A stretch of DNA of 42,607 nt from Oscillospiraceae bacterium (GTDB lineage Bacteria > Bacillota > Clostridia > Oscillospirales > Acutalibacteraceae): contig JAIRXU010000026.1 of assembly GCA_031268095.1 (NCBI GenBank), positions 1-42,607 on the forward strand. The letters run 5' to 3'. The notes beneath the pieces are model-generated. The model was not told the DNA's origin. It did no database searches and saw only the letters and a program-made list of their open reading frames with translations. Numbering within the stretch: the first letter of the stretch is position 1; each line of letters begins with the position of its first letter. The translations under genes were made by a program, and so were the position numbers. Positions 23,687-32,235 of the stretch are shown piece by piece.

Positions 23687-25258
23687 ATGTCTGTCAACAT
23701 TGAAGTATTGGACTCCACCCTGCGGGATGGGGCGCAGGCGGAGGGCATTTCCTTTTCCGTCAATGATAAACTGGAGGTTGTCCAGGCGCTGGACGACTTG
23801 GGTGTCACGTACCTCGAAGCGGGAAACCCGGCTTCGAACCCAAAGGAACTGGAATTTTTTCGCCGGGCGAAGGGGCTGCGGCTGGGAAATGCCATCCTGT
23901 GCGCGTTCGGATCCACCCGGCGCAAGGGGATCCCCGCCCGGGAAGACCAGAACTGCGCGGCGCTCCTGGCTGCGGACACGCCCGCCGTCTCTTTCTTCGG
24001 CAAGTCCAGCCTCTTGCACGTGGCGGAAATTCTCCGCACTACGCCGGAAGAAAACCTCGCTATGATTGAGGATACGGGCCGCCATCTGCGCGAGAACGGG
24101 CGGGAAGTGATTTTTGACGCGGAGCATTTCTTTGACGGCTATAAATCCGACGCGGCGTATGCCCTGGCCACCCTGGCCGCTGCCGCCCGGGGCGGGGCGC
24201 GGGTGCTGTGCCTGTGCGATACCAACGGCGGCGCGTTCCCCTGGGAGATTGCGGAGACGGTCCGGGCGGTGTGCGCCGCTTTCCCGGAGAGCGTCGTTGG
24301 GGTGCATCTGCATAATGACGGCGACATGGCGACGGCTTCGTCCTGTGCCGCCGTGCGGGCCGGAGCGCGGCACGTTCAGGGGACGTTTCTGGGGTTCGGG
24401 GAGCGCATCGGCAACGCGAACCTGAGCGCGATTGTTCCCAATTTGCAGTTGAAGCTGGGGTACGGATGCCTGACGGAGGAGCAGCTGACCCGCCTGACGC
24501 CGACAGCGCGGCACATTGCATCCATTTCCAACACCACCCTCCGCCGGGCCGCGCCTTTCGTCGGGGCCAGCGCCTTTGCCCACAAAGCCGGAATGCATGC
24601 CGACGGGGTGCTGAAAAACAGCGCCTCCTTTGAGCACATTGACCCCGCCGCCGTCGGCAACCGCCGCCGGGTGCTGGTCAGTGAGCAGACGGGCCGGGCG
24701 GCCATTCTTCCCCGGGTGCAGCGGCTTTATCCGGAGGTCGGCGCCTCCGATCCCTGCGTCGGCGCCATCGTAGACGCCCTCAAGCAGAAGGAGTTCCAGG
24801 GCTACAGTTACGAAGGGGCGGACGCTTCGTTCGACCTGCTCATCCGCAAGCATATGGAGGCTTTGCCGTCCTTCTTTGAGCTGATCAGTTACAAGATTCT
24901 TGATGAATTGCCTTACGGTGATGAGCGCAGCGCGACGGCTACCCTCAAAGTCCGGGTGCGCGAGCAGGTGAAAATTGCCGCGGCCGAGGGAGAGGGTCCG
25001 GTCAACGCGCTGGACATTGCGCTGCGAGAGGCGCTGGCGGGCTTTTATCCCGCGCTTCAGCAAGTGCAGTTGCTGGACTATAAGGTTCGCATCATGGAAT
25101 CCACCGTCGGCACCGGAACCAAGGTTCGGGTCCTCATCACCTCAGGCGACGGCGAGAAACAATGGACCACCATGGGGGTTTCCCACGACATCATTGAAGC
25201 CAGCTGGGAAGCCCTAGTGGACTCGATCGTGTATAAATTATTGGAGGGTATCAAATGA
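23687..25258 (+). CDS. cimA: Citramalate synthase
   Basis: A 523-residue enzyme of the DRE-TIM metallolyase group that condenses pyruvate with acetyl-CoA to citramalate, an entry to isoleucine synthesis. The TIM barrel shows DSTLRDGAQ and the metal-binding HLHNDGDMA. HADGVLKN and the C-terminal LeuA-type regulatory domain (from about residue 390) distinguish it from homocitrate synthases. ATG 23687 was chosen because GGAGGGA lies 6 bases upstream and the family motif follows at once; the frame is open 42 codons further up. The 201 bases before it hold no T-box element that I can recognise. The stop overlaps the S51 peptidase start by four bases. Confidence 0.93.
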   Translation: MSVNIEVLDSTLRDGAQAEGISFSVNDKLEVVQALDDLGVTYLEAGNPASNPKELEFFRRAKGLRLGNAILCAFGSTRRKGIPAREDQNCAALLAADTPAVSFFGKSSLLHVAEILRTTPEENLAMIEDTGRHLRENGREVIFDAEHFFDGYKSDAAYALATLAAAARGGARVLCLCDTNGGAFPWEIAETVRAVCAAFPESVVGVHLHNDGDMATASSCAAVRAGARHVQGTFLGFGERIGNANLSAIVPNLQLKLGYGCLTEEQLTRLTPTARHIASISNTTLRRAAPFVGASAFAHKAGMHADGVLKNSASFEHIDPAAVGNRRRVLVSEQTGRAAILPRVQRLYPEVGASDPCVGAIVDALKQKEFQGYSYEGADASFDLLIRKHMEALPSFFELISYKILDELPYGDERSATATLKVRVREQVKIAAAEGEGPVNALDIALREALAGFYPALQQVQLLDYKVRIMESTVGTGTKVRVLITSGDGEKQWTTMGVSHDIIEASWEALVDSIVYKLLEGIK

Positions 25259-25911
25259 AGCGGCTGTTTTTGGCGTCTCTTTTCGCCGATGTAGCGGGCG
25301 CGTTTTCGGTGTTCGCGGGGGATTGCATCGGAAAGAAAGCGGTGTTTATCCCGACCGCCAGCCTGCACGAAAACAAGCTGATCCGGCCCTTCTACGTCGG
25401 AGCGGACCGGCGGACACTGACGCGGCTCGGGATGGTGGTGGAAAATCTGGAAATTTCCACCGCGCCACAGGCGGAAATGGAACGGAAGATCCGGAACGCG
25501 GACGTAGTGTTCGTGGCGGGTGGAAACACTTTCTTTCTGCTCCAGGAACTGCGGCGCACCGGGGCGGGCGCGCTGCTCCGGACACATATTGATCAGGGGA
25601 AACTTTACATCGGCGCTTCCGCCGGGTCGATTGTCCTGTCGCCGGACATTGCCTACGCGAAACTAATGGATCCGCCTGCCGCCGCGCCGGGGCTGCATGG
25701 AGATTTTTCCGCGCTTTCCGCGGTGGATTTTTCAACCGTGCCGCACTGTGTGGACTTTCCTTTTAAGAAAGCCGCGGCGAAGATCACAAAGACGTATTCC
25801 GACACGCTGGACCTGCGCCCCATCAGCAATTGCCAGGCAATCACTGTGTCGGGGGAGCGGGTGGAGGTGATAACAACGGAGAGATCCGAAAAATGGAAAA
25901 AATTTTTCTGA
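25255..25911 (+). CDS. Peptidase family S51 protein
   Basis: A 218-residue cytosolic protein of the S51 (aspartyl dipeptidase PepE / cyanophycinase-related) group. The nucleophilic serine is in YIGASAGSIVLSP and the partner histidine probably in VPHCVDFPF, with VVFVAGGNTFFLLQEL upstream. It may cleave Asp-X dipeptides. Translation is coupled to cimA by an ATGA overlap with GGAGGG ahead. Confidence 0.88.
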   Translation: MKRLFLASLFADVAGAFSVFAGDCIGKKAVFIPTASLHENKLIRPFYVGADRRTLTRLGMVVENLEISTAPQAEMERKIRNADVVFVAGGNTFFLLQELRRTGAGALLRTHIDQGKLYIGASAGSIVLSPDIAYAKLMDPPAAAPGLHGDFSALSAVDFSTVPHCVDFPFKKAAAKITKTYSDTLDLRPISNCQAITVSGERVEVITTERSEKWKKFF

Positions 25912-25918
25912 AATAATA

Positions 25919-25947
25919 TTGACATTTTGTAATTTTTTGTGTATTGT
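25919..25947 (+). promoter_or_regulatory. Possible sigma-A promoter in the 25.9-26.1 kb gap
   Basis: TTGACA, 17 bases and TATTGT, starting 8 bases after the peptidase stop in an AT-rich patch. It points into a 240-base gap with no annotated gene on this strand. Confidence 0.45.
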
Positions 25948-25973
25948 GTAATAGCGTTGCGTACTTCATTGTC

Positions 25974-26096
25974 GTGAACATAGTGGGTTTCATTGGCGTA
26001 GGCATATCGGCTTTTCAGCTTGTGTGGTTGCCAAACAGGCAGGCGAAACAGGAGGGAATACCGCCGTCACAAGTACAAACAACGAATGCTCAGTAA
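25974..26096 (+). CDS. Possible 40-aa small protein
   Basis: A GTG-initiated frame starting 27 bases after the -10 of the possible promoter and ending at the terminator hairpin. It has a hydrophobic start (MNIVGFIGVGISAFQLVWLP) and a polar Gln-rich end. No Shine-Dalgarno stands before the GTG, so translation is doubtful. The transcript could instead be a small RNA. The rest of 25912-26097 holds nothing else I can identify. Confidence 0.25.
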   Translation: MNIVGFIGVGISAFQLVWLPNRQAKQEGIPPSQVQTTNAQ

Positions 26097-26130
26097 AAAA
26101 GTACCGCATCCCTGACGGAGGATGCGGTAT
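26097..26130 (-). terminator. Intrinsic terminator after pyk
   Basis: TACCGCATCC and GGATGCGGTA make a perfect 10-bp stem. On the minus strand it is followed by CTTTTTTACTG, 24 bases after the pyk stop. On the plus strand it is followed by only TTTCTG. Confidence 0.9.
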
Positions 26131-26153
26131 TTCTGATTGCTTTGGTTTGCGGA

Positions 26154-27587
26154 TCAAATATCCACGGCCGACCCCACCGTCGCGACCTTCAAAATATTGG
26201 TGGTCCCGGTGGTGCCCAAGGGAATGCCGGCGGTGATCACCACCAGATCGCCGTTTTTGACCATATCGATCTGCTGCGCGCAATCCACCGCATGGCGGAA
26301 GAGCGCGTCGGAACTGCTCTGTATTTGGGCCAGCACAGGATAAACGCCCCAGGACAGGGAGAGCTGATGGAAGGTTTTCAGCTTCGGCGTAGCCGCGACG
26401 ATGGGCTCGTAGGGCCGGAATTTCGACATGCGGCGGGCCGTTTGCCCGGACTTGGTTACGGCAATGATCGCGGCCGCGTGAATATCGCGGGCGGTGGTGC
26501 AGGTGGCGTCGCAAATGGCGTTGGTGGTGTCGCCGTCGTTGTCGTAGTGAAATCCCTCGAAGACGGACATGGCGAAGCAGTCCGCCTCCGCCTGCTCGGC
26601 GATCTTGGCCATCACTTCTACCGCCCGCACCGGGTAAGCCCCCGCCGCGCTCTCGCCGGAGAGCATCACCGCGGATGTCCCGTCAAATACCGCGTTGGCG
26701 ACGTCCGTGATTTCCGCCCGGGTGGGACTGGGGTTCGCAACCATGGATTCCAGCATCTGCGTGGCGGTGATCACCATCTTGCCCGCGCGGTAGCAGGCCC
26801 GGATGAACTTCTTTTGGAGACCGGGCAGACGCTCATAAGCCACCTCAACCCCCATGTCGCCCCGGGCAACCATAATACCATCGGAGACCTCCAAAATTTC
26901 ATGAAAGTTCTCGATGCCTTCGATATTTTCGATTTTGGAAATGATCCGGATATCATGCCCGGCATGGTAATTCAAAAAGCGCCGCAGGGCGATGACGTCT
27001 TCCTTGCGGCGGACGAAAGAGGCGGCCACAAAATCCACCTCCTGCGCGATGCCGAAAAGCAAGTCGGCTTTATCCTGCTCGCTGAGGTAGGGCATCTCCA
27101 GCTGCGCGCCGGGGATGTTGATGCTTTTGTGGTCCTTCAGCAATCCGCCGTGCTCGACCTGACAGCGGATCTCGGTGCCCTCCACGGCGCGGACCAGCAG
27201 CGACAGCCGCCCGTCGTCCAGCAGCAGCCGCGCCCCGGGTTGCAGCTGCCGCGGCAGGTCTCCGTAAGTGACGCTGGCCCGCTGTGCGTCGCCCAGGAGG
27301 GATTCTGTGGTCAGGGTGAAAGCAGCTCCGTCCGCCAGCGCGACCTGCCCGTCCGCAAAATTGCCAACGCGGATTTCCGGGCCCTTGGTGTCCAGCAGGA
27401 CAGCGGCCGCCTTGTCCAGTTCGTCCCGCACCTGGCGGAACCGGGCAATGGTTTTGCCGTGGGATTCATGGGTGCCATGGGAGAAATTCAGCCGGGCAAC
27501 ATCCATCCCCGCCAGCAGCATGGCGCGGATGGTTTCTTCGTTGTCGCTGGCCGGGCCGAGGGTACAGACAATTTTTGTTTTCCGCAT
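26154..27587 (-). CDS. pyk: Pyruvate kinase
   Basis: A 477-residue glycolytic enzyme that makes pyruvate and ATP from phosphoenolpyruvate. The N terminus RKTKIVCTLGPAS, NFSHG, LLDTKGPEIR, the active-site signature RIISKIENIEGIENF, the MVARGDMGVE stretch and ATQMLESM are all present. The C-terminal domain ends normally without the PEP-utiliser extension seen in Bacillus. ATG 27587 lies behind AAGGAG; the few upstream codons are not needed. It follows lysC by 132 bases on the same strand. Confidence 0.96.
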   Translation of the reverse strand: MRKTKIVCTLGPASDNEETIRAMLLAGMDVARLNFSHGTHESHGKTIARFRQVRDELDKAAAVLLDTKGPEIRVGNFADGQVALADGAAFTLTTESLLGDAQRASVTYGDLPRQLQPGARLLLDDGRLSLLVRAVEGTEIRCQVEHGGLLKDHKSINIPGAQLEMPYLSEQDKADLLFGIAQEVDFVAASFVRRKEDVIALRRFLNYHAGHDIRIISKIENIEGIENFHEILEVSDGIMVARGDMGVEVAYERLPGLQKKFIRACYRAGKMVITATQMLESMVANPSPTRAEITDVANAVFDGTSAVMLSGESAAGAYPVRAVEVMAKIAEQAEADCFAMSVFEGFHYDNDGDTTNAICDATCTTARDIHAAAIIAVTKSGQTARRMSKFRPYEPIVAATPKLKTFHQLSLSWGVYPVLAQIQSSSDALFRHAVDCAQQIDMVKNGDLVVITAGIPLGTTGTTNILKVATVGSAVDI

Positions 27588-27719
27588 GATTTCTCCTTGT
27601 TGTTCCAAAGAATGGTTTGGGTTCGTTCCGTGCCGCCTCCACTGGCCGCCAATCGATCCGCGAGGCGGGGCGCCCCGGGCCAGCGAAAGAAAGAGGGGCG
27701 TTGTTTCGTCAAGGCCCGG

Positions 27720-28193
27720 TCACCCCTCCGGGAAGAACGCCCGGTGGACGGCGGCGACGGCACGGTCGGCCGAGGTTTCGTCGATCAGGACAGAAATCTT
27801 AATCTCGCTGGTGGAGATCATTTGGATATTGATGTCCGCAGAGAAAAGGGCTTCGAACATCTGGGAAGCTGTGCCGGGGTGGGTCTCCATCCCGGCGCCG
27901 ACGACGGAAATTTTAGCCACCGCCGTATCCGCGACAACCTGGAGCCCGTCGAGGATATCCATCGCCTGAAGGATTTCCACCGATTCCCGGGCGTTGCTCC
28001 GGCCGACGGTGAAGGAAATGTCCTTCGTTCCATCCCGTCCGACGGATTGAAGGATGATATCGACGTTGATGTTTTTGGCCGCGAGGCGGCTGAAGAGTTT
28101 AAAGGCGACGCCCGGCACGTCGGGCACCCCGATGACAGAGATTCGCGCGGTGTCGGCGTCTTTCGTGACGCCCCGCACCAGCATTTTTTCCAT
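27720..28193 (-). CDS. lysC: Aspartokinase beta subunit (internal start)
   Basis: Inside lysC, AAGGAGG stands 8 bases before an in-frame ATG at 28193. Translation from it gives 157 residues (MEKMLVRGVTKDAD onward), the two ACT domains only. In Bacillus subtilis aspartokinase II the regulatory beta subunit is produced in the same way from an internal start at the equivalent place, giving an alpha2-beta2 enzyme. The Shine-Dalgarno here is as strong as any in the window, so independent production of beta is likely. Confidence 0.75.
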   Translation of the reverse strand: MEKMLVRGVTKDADTARISVIGVPDVPGVAFKLFSRLAAKNINVDIILQSVGRDGTKDISFTVGRSNARESVEILQAMDILDGLQVVADTAVAKISVVGAGMETHPGTASQMFEALFSADINIQMISTSEIKISVLIDETSADRAVAAVHRAFFPEG

Positions 28194-28928
28194 GGTTGTT
28201 ACCTCCTTAACAATGGTTCCCGGTTTGCGGGCCAGACTGGAGAGAACCTCCAGTTCCACGTGATATTTTTTCGCCATTTCGACAGATCGGTTGTTGAGCA
28301 CTTGCGCGCCCAGGGTTGCCAGCTCTAGCATTTCGTCGTATGTGATCTCCTGGAGCTTCCGCGCGCCGGGGAGTTTCCGCGGGTCCGCGGTGTAGACCCC
28401 CTCGACGTCGGTGAAGATCTGACAGCGGTCGGCCCGCAGGGCGGCGGCCAGGGCGACGGCGCTGGTGTCGGATCCGCCTCGGCCCAAGGTGGTGACGTCG
28501 TCGTACTTGCAGATCCCCTGGAATCCTGCCACGACGCAGATATTCTTCCGCCCCAGTTCCACTCGCAGACGTTCCGCCGAGATGTTCTTGATCCGGGCGC
28601 TGCCGTAGCTGGAGCTGGTCTGGAAGCCTGCCTGCCAGCCCAGCAGGGAGACGGCCGGGCAGCCCAACTCGCCCAAGGCCATGGACAGCAGGGCGACGGA
28701 AATCTGTTCCCCTGCGGAAAGCAGGACGTCCATTTCCCGCCGGGGGGCTTTGGCGGTGATTTCCGCCGCTTTGGCAATCAGGTCGTCGGTGGTGTCCCCT
28801 TGGGCGGAGACCACCACCACCACGTCGTTCCCGGCGCGGTATGTGTCGGCAACGATGCGCGCCACGTTGCGCACACGGTCCGCGTTGGCGACGGAACTGC
28901 CGCCGAATTTCTGGACAATCAGTGACAT
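27720..28928 (-). CDS. lysC: Aspartokinase
   Basis: A 402-residue enzyme phosphorylating aspartate at the head of lysine, threonine and methionine synthesis. The kinase domain has IVQKFGGSSV, the LSAGEQIS loop, TTLGRGGSDTSAVALA and IFTDVEGVYTADPR. Two ACT domains follow from about residue 260 and should mediate feedback inhibition. ATG 28928 has GGAGG 7 bases upstream. I see no lysine riboswitch in the 99 bases before it, which are shared with the end of the glycyl radical enzyme gene. A second start lies inside the gene. Confidence 0.95.
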   Translation of the reverse strand: MSLIVQKFGGSSVANADRVRNVARIVADTYRAGNDVVVVVSAQGDTTDDLIAKAAEITAKAPRREMDVLLSAGEQISVALLSMALGELGCPAVSLLGWQAGFQTSSSYGSARIKNISAERLRVELGRKNICVVAGFQGICKYDDVTTLGRGGSDTSAVALAAALRADRCQIFTDVEGVYTADPRKLPGARKLQEITYDEMLELATLGAQVLNNRSVEMAKKYHVELEVLSSLARKPGTIVKEVTTMEKMLVRGVTKDADTARISVIGVPDVPGVAFKLFSRLAAKNINVDIILQSVGRDGTKDISFTVGRSNARESVEILQAMDILDGLQVVADTAVAKISVVGAGMETHPGTASQMFEALFSADINIQMISTSEIKISVLIDETSADRAVAAVHRAFFPEG

Positions 28929-29027
28929 GTAGGTACCTCCGTTAATAGGATTTGAATGGTCAATAGCATCACAGAACAGGAAAGAAAAAACGGCAAAAGC
29001 AACGGGGCGCGGACGCTGGAGATTGTC

Positions 29028-31430
29028 TTACCCCATGTTGGTGCTGGCCAAATCCAGCCGGGCGATGATATCCTGCTGGATGGCGGGGGAAAGGTCGAGG
29101 AAGTTGACGAAGGTGCCGTGAATCCGGACAATATACACTCCGCTGGGAGCGTACTTCGGCGGATTGGAAAGGACCTTCCGCAGGGTTTCCGGCGTTGTGA
29201 CGTTGACATAGAGATAAAACGGCGGCACGGCCGGGCTTTCCCCGTCCGGGAAAAACAGCGACGCGATGACGTGCTCATAGAACTGCTCGCCTTTGCCGGA
29301 GAAGTCCGGCGCGGGGAAGTAGCGGGGGTCGATGCCCAAATGGGAGGCGTAGCCGCCGGAGAAGCATTCGAACGGCAGCGCCAGCGAAGAAAGAACCCGC
29401 AGACCCAGGCCCATGTCCGCCTCGCCGAAGAGGGGGTCCACCCCGTAGTTGAGCTGTCCCCGAGCCCGTCGGCCGTCGGGCGTCGCGCCTACCCAATACC
29501 CATAGAGTAAGTGGGTGGAAGGGGTGCTCCAGTCGGGCCGGAAGGGATTGCCCAGGTAATTTTTCCGGGCCGCGACGATCCCGGATACTTTCCGCGCGAT
29601 CTCCGCCGCTTCCCGGTCCGCCTGCTCGATGTGGTTGCCAAACTTTGGGCAGGCGGTGAGGTAGTCCCGCAATTCCGGATCGTCCTCGAAATTATTCCGC
29701 AGGGCCGTCAGCAGCCGTTCCGCGTCCTGGGGCCGGTCCCGGAGCAGGCAGTCCACCGCGACGAAGCTGTCCGCCAGAACGGAAAGGCCATGGATCAGGC
29801 AGCCGCTGCCGTTGTATTTCGTCCCCTGACGCCACGGATCCCGCAGGTCCGCGCCCGACTCGATTCCGCCCATGCAAGCCGACAGGAACGGCACCGGAAG
29901 ATGCGAGAGCGCGGCGGAAGCGCCGTTGGCCGCCTCGGCCATCTCGTCCGCGAAGGTCTCCAGGTTCTGATAAAACCACGTCCGCAGGCCGCGCAGCAGC
30001 GTCAGCGGGTCCGTCCCGGCGGCGGCGTTTTTCCCGTCCGGGAGCAGCGGTTTGCCAGTAATCAGCGAACGCCCGCCGTTCAGCGTGAGTTCCAGGATTT
30101 TCGGCAGATTCAGCCAGCTGTTGGTGGTGTTGCCGTTGTCCTTGCCCATGATCAGCGGTTCCTGGCAGCCCGCGACGGAGATGTCCGGCAGATCCTCCGG
30201 CGCGACGCCATTCCGGCCCAGGACAGTGAAAAGAGCATCCTCCTGAAAGAGAGAAGGGGTCAGGCAGCCCGGCGTGAACCAGAACCGCCCCAGTTCCCGG
30301 TAGAGTTCCATGGGGGTGTTTTTATGGATTTTGACGGAAAGAATCGGCTGCGGCAAGTTCATGTCGTGATAAGCGTCCAGCAGGGCATAACTGGTCAGGT
30401 TGGTCAGGTCCCCGCCGTCCGCGTCCCGCCCGCCGATCAGAATATTTTGAGAAATGGCCCAGCTGCGGTCTCCGACGTTGAAAAACACCAGGAAATGCCG
30501 CAGCAGCGCGGCTGCTTCTTCCCGGCTCTCGCCGCTGCGGGCGCGGTAAGGTTCGAAAATCCGGTCGGCATTCCCGACAGAAAAGGCGAAGGGGTTCGGC
30601 GCCTGTTCGAGGCACATGACCTGCCACAGCAGCAGGAAGCTCTGGATGGCCTCAAAGAGATTTTCTGCCGGCTCGGCGGGAACCTTGCGCAGTGCGGCTT
30701 CCAGCCGCTCCAGCCGCGCCCTGCGGGCTCTCTCGGCGGGCCCTGGGGTCAGCTGTGCGATTTGCGCCGCCGCCAAGTCGGCGTATCGTTCCGCCAGCAA
30801 TTCGGCTCCCTCCAGGGCGAGGGCCATGGCCTCCAGGGAAGTCCGCTCTTCCGGGAGAAGCGCCCCGGCCAGCCGCTCCCGTATCCGCGCGCCAAGAGCT
30901 TTGGTTCCCAGTCCCAGCGCCGGGCGGAAGTCGGGGATCAGATGCCCTGTTACCTGCTCGACAAAAAAGGCGACTTCGCTCATGGATGTATCGTGGGCGG
31001 CGTAGACCTCGGAGAGGCGTTGGACATAGTCCCCTTGCCGGGTATAATCCCGCAGGGCGTCGATGCGCTCCTGAGAAATTTCCGCTGTCGGCTGGATGTC
31101 TCCAAAGACGGCGGTGGGGTCACAGTAGCCGGAGAAGGTCTCGACCCGGAACTCCGGATTGATCAAAGCGTAGCTGCGGGCGAAAGCGTCCCGCTGTGTG
31201 CCCGCGAAGACGGCGTACGCCGAGAGGCTCAGCGGCAGGTCCCGCAGGATTTGGAGCAGCTCCAGCGCGGCGCGTTTTTCTGGCGGCGCGGCGGCAGCTC
31301 CGGCTTCGTCCGCCCGGCGGGACGCTTCCCGGGCCAGAAACCAGCCTTCCAGGTGGTTTACGGAACGTTCTTCCAGGAAGAGAGTCTTGGCCAGATCGAT
31401 GATTTCCTGCGGAGTTTCTGTGATGGACAT
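29028..31430 (-). CDS. Glycyl radical enzyme (PFL-like), substrate unknown
   Basis: An 800-residue glycyl radical enzyme. The thiyl cysteine is Cys422 in AGCQEPL, with Glu424 two residues on, as in the dehydratase/lyase branches and unlike the adjacent cysteine pair of true pyruvate formate-lyase. The glycyl radical is expected at Gly772 in VRIHGTFVNFLDLSPAIQQ, where the usual RVxGY reads RIHGT. The CxE motif argues for a radical elimination or related reaction rather than formate formation, but residues lining the pocket do not match a subclass I can name. Its activase lies 37 bases upstream in the same operon. It requires strict anoxia. Start ATG 31430 has GGAGG upstream. Confidence 0.88.
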   Translation of the reverse strand: MSITETPQEIIDLAKTLFLEERSVNHLEGWFLAREASRRADEAGAAAAPPEKRAALELLQILRDLPLSLSAYAVFAGTQRDAFARSYALINPEFRVETFSGYCDPTAVFGDIQPTAEISQERIDALRDYTRQGDYVQRLSEVYAAHDTSMSEVAFFVEQVTGHLIPDFRPALGLGTKALGARIRERLAGALLPEERTSLEAMALALEGAELLAERYADLAAAQIAQLTPGPAERARRARLERLEAALRKVPAEPAENLFEAIQSFLLLWQVMCLEQAPNPFAFSVGNADRIFEPYRARSGESREEAAALLRHFLVFFNVGDRSWAISQNILIGGRDADGGDLTNLTSYALLDAYHDMNLPQPILSVKIHKNTPMELYRELGRFWFTPGCLTPSLFQEDALFTVLGRNGVAPEDLPDISVAGCQEPLIMGKDNGNTTNSWLNLPKILELTLNGGRSLITGKPLLPDGKNAAAGTDPLTLLRGLRTWFYQNLETFADEMAEAANGASAALSHLPVPFLSACMGGIESGADLRDPWRQGTKYNGSGCLIHGLSVLADSFVAVDCLLRDRPQDAERLLTALRNNFEDDPELRDYLTACPKFGNHIEQADREAAEIARKVSGIVAARKNYLGNPFRPDWSTPSTHLLYGYWVGATPDGRRARGQLNYGVDPLFGEADMGLGLRVLSSLALPFECFSGGYASHLGIDPRYFPAPDFSGKGEQFYEHVIASLFFPDGESPAVPPFYLYVNVTTPETLRKVLSNPPKYAPSGVYIVRIHGTFVNFLDLSPAIQQDIIARLDLASTNMG

Positions 31431-31467
31431 AAAAGAGCGCCTCCTGTATACTTTCGATAAAAAATAT

Positions 31468-32235
31468 TCAGCTTTGCGTCAAAGAAATACCTGCGGTTTC
31501 CATGATTTGTGCGAATCGGCAAAACGCTTCGTCGCTGACCTTGCCGTCCGTCATGGTGTAGTCCCAGCCGCATTGGGTCCATTTGTCCCTGCCGTATTCG
31601 TGATAGCGCAGCAGTTCCAGCGGATGGCGGTCCGCTCCCAGGGCCCGGAGGTGCCGGGCGAAGCCGTGCGCGTCGTCTTCCGAAGCATTGACGCCGTGAA
31701 TCAGCGGGATGCGGACCAGCAGCTGACTGCGGTCCTGGGCGGCGGCGCGGAGGTTCTCGCTGACGGTTTCGATTCCCTGCCCTGTCCAGCGGCGGTGCGC
31801 CGCGTCGTCATAGTGCTTGCAGTCCAGGATCAGAAAATCGATCCAGGGAAAAAGCTCCGGCAGACGGGGATGGGTGCCGTTGGTCTCGATGGCGGTATGA
31901 ATGCCGGCGGCTTTGCACTGTGTCAGGGCGGTCCGGAGCGCCGGGAACTGAAGGGTTGGTTCCCCGCCGGTAAAGGTCACGCCGCCGCCGCCGAAGAACA
32001 GCCGTTTCGCGGCCAGGCATTCCGCCGCGAGGTCCGCCGCCGGCAGCGCCGCGCAGGAAAAACGCGGCGGAACCGTCCGCAGCTGGATGCCCTCGGGAGG
32101 CATACTCTCAGGGTTGGCGCACCAGGGGCAGCGCAGATTGCAGCCCTGGAGGTGGACCACCAGACGGTTGCCCGGCCCGTCCTGGGAAAAATTCATGCCC
32201 CGGCGGATGACCAGGAGAGTTTCCTCATTTTTCAT
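31468..32235 (-). CDS. Glycyl radical enzyme activase (radical SAM)
   Basis: A 255-residue radical SAM protein that cleaves S-adenosylmethionine to install the glycyl radical on its partner. The [4Fe-4S] motif is CNLRCPWC (CxxxCxxC) near residue 32, preceded by NRLVVHLQGC, and followed by the SAM-binding GGGVTFTGGEPTLQ. Many activases carry two extra clusters between these motifs; this one has only about 45 residues there with two cysteines, so the ferredoxin insert is absent, as in pyruvate formate-lyase activase. Its start overlaps the end of the LCP gene by 11 bases, and its partner enzyme follows. Confidence 0.92.
   Translation of the reverse strand: MKNEETLLVIRRGMNFSQDGPGNRLVVHLQGCNLRCPWCANPESMPPEGIQLRTVPPRFSCAALPAADLAAECLAAKRLFFGGGGVTFTGGEPTLQFPALRTALTQCKAAGIHTAIETNGTHPRLPELFPWIDFLILDCKHYDDAAHRRWTGQGIETVSENLRAAAQDRSQLLVRIPLIHGVNASEDDAHGFARHLRALGADRHPLELLRYHEYGRDKWTQCGWDYTMTDGKVSDEAFCRFAQIMETAGISLTQS

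Noticed and set aside
23219-25063. A 614-codon minus-strand frame opposite galM and cimA
   Set aside because: Shadow of two well-supported genes; no Shine-Dalgarno and no recognisable domain.
26142-28328. A 728-codon plus-strand frame opposite pyk and lysC
   Set aside because: Both minus-strand genes are certain; the long opposite frame follows from GC-rich codon use.
28929-29027. Lysine riboswitch before lysC
   Set aside because: The gap is only 99 bases and lacks the conserved lysine aptamer core.
29511-31460. A 649-codon plus-strand frame opposite the glycyl radical enzyme
   Set aside because: It is an antisense shadow of a GC-rich gene; the minus-strand product has clear catalytic motifs and the antisense product matches no family.
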